Below, piece after piece: positions 60,853 through 64,000 of a DNA stretch of 64,000 bases. Source of the DNA: UBA4416 sp048498515. Its GTDB lineage: Bacteria > Bacteroidota > Bacteroidia > B-17B0 > Aurantibacillaceae. Position numbers and translations under genes: made by a program. Where the stretch lies: contig JBEHXV010000013.1 in assembly GCA_048498515.1 (NCBI GenBank), positions 62,001 to 126,000 of the forward strand, written 5' to 3'. The notes below the pieces were generated by a model, which was given only the letters and a program-made list of their open reading frames with translations, did no database searches and was not told where the DNA came from. Numbering within the stretch: the first letter of the stretch is position 1; every line of letters begins with the position of its first letter.

Positions 60853-61947
60853 TTAAAAGTAATTAACTGGGTTAGTGTTTGTTTCCGTTAAATAGCTTGC
60901 AAAAGTAGGAAATTTATTTGATATAATCTCATAAAATATTTCAGGGGTAAATTGCTCGGTTTCGTAATGCCCTATGTCGGCAACCAGGATCCTGTTTTCC
61001 GCGTCAAAGAACTCGTGGTATTTAAAATCAGAACTTATGTAAATATCTGATTTTGAATTAATTGCTTGTTTTAATAAAAAACTGCCACTGCCTCCGCATA
61101 AGGCCACTTTTTTAACCGGCTTATTCAGTAACGTCGTGTGTTTTAAGGTTTTAACATTAAATGTGCTTTTCAATAGGCTTAAAAACTCTGTTTCCGGAAC
61201 GGCTTTTTCCAATTCTCCCGTCATGCCCGAACCAATGTCTTGATACATATTTTCCAGCTGGTAAATGTCATAAGCCACCTCCTCATAAGGATGGTTTTGT
61301 TTTAAGGCAGTCAGGATTGAAAATTCGTTCACGGTTTCAAATATCAGTTCAAGCCGTGTTTCTTTTTCCAGGCTTAATTTACCTTTTTCGCCAATAAACG
61401 GGTTGGCATTTTCATTTCCCCTGAAACTACCGGTTCCCTCCAGTGCAAAGCTGCATTTATCATAATTGCCAATATTGCCGGCTCCGGCGGCAAACAGGCT
61501 TTCGCGAACAGTTTCCAGATGTGAAGCCGGTACAAAGGTCACCAGTTTTTTTAATACCGTTTTTTTAGGCGCTAAAATGTGTTGATTGGTGAGGCCTAAT
61601 TTATCAGCAATTTTTTTATTCACGCCAAGCTTCACATTGTCCAGGTTGGTGTGGCAGGCATAAATGGCAATGTTGTTTTGTATAGCCTTTATAACAGTTC
61701 TCTCCACATAATTAGTACCGTTCAGTTTTTTCAATCCGCCAAAAATAATGGGGTGGTGAGCAATAATGAGGTTGCATTTTTTCCGGATAGCCTCATCAAT
61801 GCTTGCTTCCACACAATCCAGGCACAATAAAGCGCCGGTTACTTCCTGTTCCTTATGCCCGGTAAGCAGCCCGCAGTTATCGTACGATTCCTGGTAAGCC
61901 AGCGGAGCAAAGCGTTCAATTTCGGCAATGATGGTCTTTAAAAGCAT
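60853..61947 (-). CDS. Nif3-like dinuclear metal-centre protein
   Basis: 364 residues. Metal-binding motifs: CLDCVEASIDEAIRKKCNLIIAHHPIIFGG (HHPxxFxG), CHTNLDN, and DIGHYETEQF near the C-terminus. A ~110-residue PII-like insertion (from VTFVPASHLETVRESLFAAGA) marks the longer subfamily, as in the GTP cyclohydrolase I-type 2/NIF3 group. Enzymatic role not settled. Cotranscribed with the zinc-ribbon gene. Confidence 0.93.
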   Translation of the reverse strand: MLLKTIIAEIERFAPLAYQESYDNCGLLTGHKEQEVTGALLCLDCVEASIDEAIRKKCNLIIAHHPIIFGGLKKLNGTNYVERTVIKAIQNNIAIYACHTNLDNVKLGVNKKIADKLGLTNQHILAPKKTVLKKLVTFVPASHLETVRESLFAAGAGNIGNYDKCSFALEGTGSFRGNENANPFIGEKGKLSLEKETRLELIFETVNEFSILTALKQNHPYEEVAYDIYQLENMYQDIGSGMTGELEKAVPETEFLSLLKSTFNVKTLKHTTLLNKPVKKVALCGGSGSFLLKQAINSKSDIYISSDFKYHEFFDAENRILVADIGHYETEQFTPEIFYEIISNKFPTFASYLTETNTNPVNYF

Positions 61948-61968
61948 AGTATCTTATTTTTAAAGCAT

Positions 61969-61976
61969 TAAATTTA
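61969..61976. promoter_or_regulatory. Symmetric promoter core TAAATTTA between divergent genes
   Basis: TAAATTTA reads the same on both strands, 22 nt before the Nif3 start (minus) and 31 nt before the MtfA start (plus). It may serve either gene. Confidence 0.3.
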
Positions 61977-62006
61977 CACAATAAACGCTTAATGTATTTA
62001 TAAGGT

Positions 62007-62888
62007 ATGGTATTGGGAATTATTTTATTGGCAATCATTGCGGTCATTGCTTATTTTAAATGGGATACAGTAAAGGAGAGCAGCTTTGATGCCAGCGAGT
62101 TTTTACCGGCCTGGCGCCTGATTTTAACACAAAACGTTGCTTTTTACAATAGCCTTGATGAAACCGGCAAAACGCAGTTTGAAGCCGACATTCTTCATTT
62201 TTTAAGCCGTACCCGCATTACCGGTATTGATACGACGATTGATGATACCGATCGCGTATTGGTTGCCGCCAGCGCGGTCATTCCTATTTTCGCATTCCCT
62301 CACTGGCGCTACACAACCATTAGCGAAGTACTGTTATATCCCAATGCCTTTAACGCCAATTTTGAAACAGCCGGTAAAGAACGCATGATTATGGGTATGG
62401 TGGGCGATGGACCTATGAACGGGACCATGATCCTCTCGAAACAGGCATTGAGAGTCGGCTTTTCCAACGATACCGATAAGCACAATACGGCTATTCACGA
62501 GTTCATTCACTTAATAGATAAGATGGATGGCGCTACCGATGGAATCCCTGAAAATTTGCTCGATAAAAAATATGTGTTGCCCTGGATTGATTTAATCAGG
62601 AAAGAAATTGAACTCATTAAAAAACGAAAATCGGATATTAACCCTTATGGCGCTACCAGTCAGACCGAATTTTTTGCGGTAGCAGGCGAATATTTTTTTG
62701 AAAGACCCGAGCAATTAAAATTAAACCATCCTGAATTGTATGAGCTGATGACCCATGTTTTTCAGCAGGATATGACCTTGAAAAAATTAAGCGATACAAA
62801 AAAACGCATTGGCCGCAATGACCCCTGCCCCTGCGGAAAAGGCAAAAAATTTAAGAATTGCTGCGGGGCAGTGCATTTTATGAAGTAA
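62007..62888 (+). CDS. MtfA-like (M90) zinc peptidase fused to SEC-C motif
   Basis: 293 residues. A single N-terminal hydrophobic helix (IILLAIIAVIAYF) is followed by the MtfA/M90 domain with the zinc motif HEFIHLIDKMDG and the downstream TEFFAVAGEYFFE. The C-terminus is a SEC-C metal-binding motif: RIGRNDPCPCGKGKKFKNCCG. MtfA of Enterobacteria is soluble and titrates the regulator Mlc; here both the membrane anchor and the SEC-C are extra. Own promoter region shared with the divergent Nif3 gene. Confidence 0.9.
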   Translation: MVLGIILLAIIAVIAYFKWDTVKESSFDASEFLPAWRLILTQNVAFYNSLDETGKTQFEADILHFLSRTRITGIDTTIDDTDRVLVAASAVIPIFAFPHWRYTTISEVLLYPNAFNANFETAGKERMIMGMVGDGPMNGTMILSKQALRVGFSNDTDKHNTAIHEFIHLIDKMDGATDGIPENLLDKKYVLPWIDLIRKEIELIKKRKSDINPYGATSQTEFFAVAGEYFFERPEQLKLNHPELYELMTHVFQQDMTLKKLSDTKKRIGRNDPCPCGKGKKFKNCCGAVHFMK

Positions 62889-62909
62889 GATTATTTTAAT
62901 CATGAGGTC

Positions 62910-62930
62910 ATGCTGAACTTGATTCAGCAT
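62910..62930. repeat. ATGCTGAA...TTCAGCAT palindrome
   Basis: Perfect 8-bp arms with a 5-base loop, 22 bp after the MtfA stop. Looks like a short dispersed repeat rather than a terminator (no T-run). Confidence 0.4.
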
Positions 62931-62966
62931 CTCTCAAGGCCCTGAATCTGAGTAGGGGCGGAGGGT

Positions 62967-63000
62967 AAAACTCTGTGCTCTCGGTGTCTCTGTGAGTTAA
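62967..63000. repeat. CACAGAGG-type repeat, inverted copy
   Basis: The complement reads TTAACTCACAGAGAC...CACAGAGTTTT, matching 2351-2386. It lies between the MtfA and tag stops. Confidence 0.5.
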
Positions 63001-63001
63001 C

Positions 63002-63565
63002 TCATTTTTTTGCCAATTCCTTATACCGTGTGCAACTCACCAAATGGTCGTTAATCATGCCGGCAGCCTGCATGTAGGCATAGCAAATGGTGGAGCCTAC
63101 AAAGGTAAAACCGCGTTTTTTTAATGCTTTGCTCATAGCGTCCGATTCGGGACTGGTAGCGCGAATATCGGACGATGCCTTTACTTTGGTAACAATGGTT
63201 TTATGATCGGTAAACTGCCAGATGTATTTGTCGAAAGAACCAAACTCTTTTTGAACATCCATAAAAGCTTTGGCGTTTTTAATGCTCCCTGTAATTTTTA
63301 ATTTGTTGCGAATGATGCCTTCGTTCTGCATTAACCTGGCAACATCCTCCTCATTAAATTTAGCAACTTTCTTTACATCAAAATTAGCGAACGCTTTTTT
63401 AAAATGCTTGCGCCGGTGCAGGATCGTTTTCCAGCTTAATCCCGCCTGAAAACAATCCAGCACCAGGAATTCAAAATGTTTTTTATCGTCATGAACCGGG
63501 GTTCCCCATTCGGTGTCATGGTAGTGGAGCATTTGCTCATCGTTGGCCGGCCAGGTACATTGCAT
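63002..63565 (-). CDS. tag: DNA-3-methyladenine glycosylase I
   Basis: 187 residues. Removes 3-methyladenine from alkylated DNA. Family landmarks: CTWPANDEQMLHYHDTEWGTPVHDD, FQAGLSWKTILHRRKHFKKAFANF, NEGIIRNKLKITGSIKNAKAF, and the C-terminal HLVSC; the first Cys and His with the final His and Cys form the zinc snap of TagA. Full length. The gene is preceded by the second GATTACGAATT palindrome. Confidence 0.95.
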   Translation of the reverse strand: MQCTWPANDEQMLHYHDTEWGTPVHDDKKHFEFLVLDCFQAGLSWKTILHRRKHFKKAFANFDVKKVAKFNEEDVARLMQNEGIIRNKLKITGSIKNAKAFMDVQKEFGSFDKYIWQFTDHKTIVTKVKASSDIRATSPESDAMSKALKKRGFTFVGSTICYAYMQAAGMINDHLVSCTRYKELAKK

Positions 63566-63566
63566 A

Positions 63567-63669
63567 GTGATTACGAATTTTAATACGAATATACGAATAC
63601 TTCATATCCAAAACATCTCTGAATATGAAGTATTAACAGATTCGTATATTCGTATAAATTCGTAATCAT
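63567..63669. repeat. Palindromic GATTACGAATT element, copy 2
   Basis: Left arm 63567-63598 (GTGATTACGAATTTTAATAC...) and right arm 63639-63669 are inverted repeats sharing ATACGAATATACGAAT-type sequence with copy 1. The centre has its own inverted repeat ATACTTCATAT (63597-63607) / ATATGAAGTAT (63622-63632). It fills the space between the tag start and the yqeY-like promoter. Confidence 0.85.
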
Positions 63670-63687
63670 AAAACAGATAAACTTTCT

Positions 63688-63695
63688 TACTTTTG
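63688..63695 (+). promoter_or_regulatory. Promoter core for the YqeY-like gene
   Basis: TACTTTTG, an exact TAnnTTTG, 20 nt before the ATG at 63716. Confidence 0.5.
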
Positions 63696-63715
63696 CTAAA
63701 AATATTAAACATATT

Positions 63716-64000
63716 ATGGGAATAGAGGAAAAAATAAATGCGGACGTAAAAGCATCTATGCTGGCAAAAGACGCTAAGCGCCTGGAAGCGGTAAGAGCTA
63801 TAAAAGCAGTGGTATTATTACTAAAAACATCGCCCGAAGGCTTAACCGAGGAAAGCGCCCTGAAAGCCATTCAAAGGGAATATAAAAAGCGTAAAGAAAC
63901 CGCTGAGGTGTATATCCAGCAAAACCGCCAGGATTTGGCCGATGATGAGCTGGCCCAGGCAAAAATTATGGAAGAATACCTGCCCAAACAATTAAGCGAA
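63716..64000 (+). CDS. GatB/YqeY-domain protein (3' end outside window)
   Basis: 95 codons are visible to the right edge. It begins MGIEEKINADVKASMLAKD, the standard YqeY start, then RLEAVRAIKAVVLLLKTSPEG, EYKKRKETAEVYIQQNRQDLAD, and EYLPKQLSE at the window end, the usual midpoint of this ~150-residue family. The family shares the tail domain of GatB and may bind tRNA; function otherwise unknown. Confidence 0.9.
   Translation, partial: MGIEEKINADVKASMLAKDAKRLEAVRAIKAVVLLLKTSPEGLTEESALKAIQREYKKRKETAEVYIQQNRQDLADDELAQAKIMEEYLPKQLSE

Noticed and set aside
1..64000. CRISPR array
   Set aside because: No regularly spaced direct repeats with unique spacers were seen; the repeats found are isolated and palindromic.
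1..64000. tRNA or rRNA genes
   Set aside because: No cloverleaf-like or rRNA-like segments were noticed while reading the gene gaps.

Overview
The window looks like a chromosomal segment of a member of the Bacteroidota, family uncertain. The grounds are type IX secretion (T9SS) cargo of both type A and type B, TonB-dependent receptors with a carboxypeptidase-like N-terminal domain plus a DUF4249 partner, two-component-propeller/SpoIIE phosphatases, SiaB/SiaC proteins, Bacteroidota-type promoter cores (TAnnTTTG or TAAATTTA), few Shine-Dalgarno sequences, and families of short intergenic repeats. I found no tRNA, rRNA, CRISPR array, prophage or complete insertion sequence. Both window edges cut a gene (acyl-CoA reductase at the left, YqeY-like at the right).

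Layout. 1-4.3 kb: acyl-CoA reductase, a small T9SS type B protein, an ABC ATPase without an ordinary start codon, aroQ and xerD (divergent, 5 bp apart). 4.3-11.5 kb: a leftward run of small accessory genes (VOC, cupin, MarR, AlkD-like, HEAT, YdeI-like, GNAT), then an 860-residue eCIS-core (DUF4157) protein with an HNH-like motif, then a gene resembling a class III nucleotide cyclase. 11.5-20.2 kb: two SpoIIE-type phosphatases with membrane sensor parts, one in an apparent operon with a TPR protein and a YfiR-like protein, then a divergent ECF sigma factor with a probable anti-sigma partner. 20.2-31.5 kb: DUF3592, MFS, miaA, DUF6702, HupE/UreJ, two M1 aminopeptidases, an ABC exporter pair, a broken GIY-YIG gene inside inverted repeats, and ftsE. 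31.7-39.9 kb: a giant TPR protein with an outer-membrane barrel, a T9SS protein, accD and class I aldolase fbaB. 39.9-45.2 kb: siaC, siaB, a lipoprotein and a 1094-residue propeller-SpoIIE sensor. 45.2-54.9 kb: queuosine-precursor transporter, VanX-like dipeptidase, a PTPS/QueD enzyme, TPR, SPFH, then an M43 metalloprotease (T9SS), TonB receptor and DUF4249 lipoprotein. 55.8-64 kb: a large T9SS protein with two S74 chaperone-like domains, methyltransferase, zinc-ribbon coiled coil, Nif3, MtfA-SEC-C, tag and yqeY.

How the genes fit together. Three SpoIIE-like PP2C phosphatases with different input modules lie in the same 35 kb as a single SiaB kinase/SiaC target pair. This suggests several sensors feeding one threonine-phosphorylation switch. 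Secreted and surface proteins are a second theme: four T9SS cargo proteins, two outer-membrane barrels, and two M1 and one M43 peptidases. The most unusual parts are the DUF4157/HNH-like protein with its cyclase-like neighbour, the GIY-YIG gene enclosed by inverted repeats, two copies of a palindromic GATTACGAATT element, and a T9SS protein carrying tandem S74-like domains.
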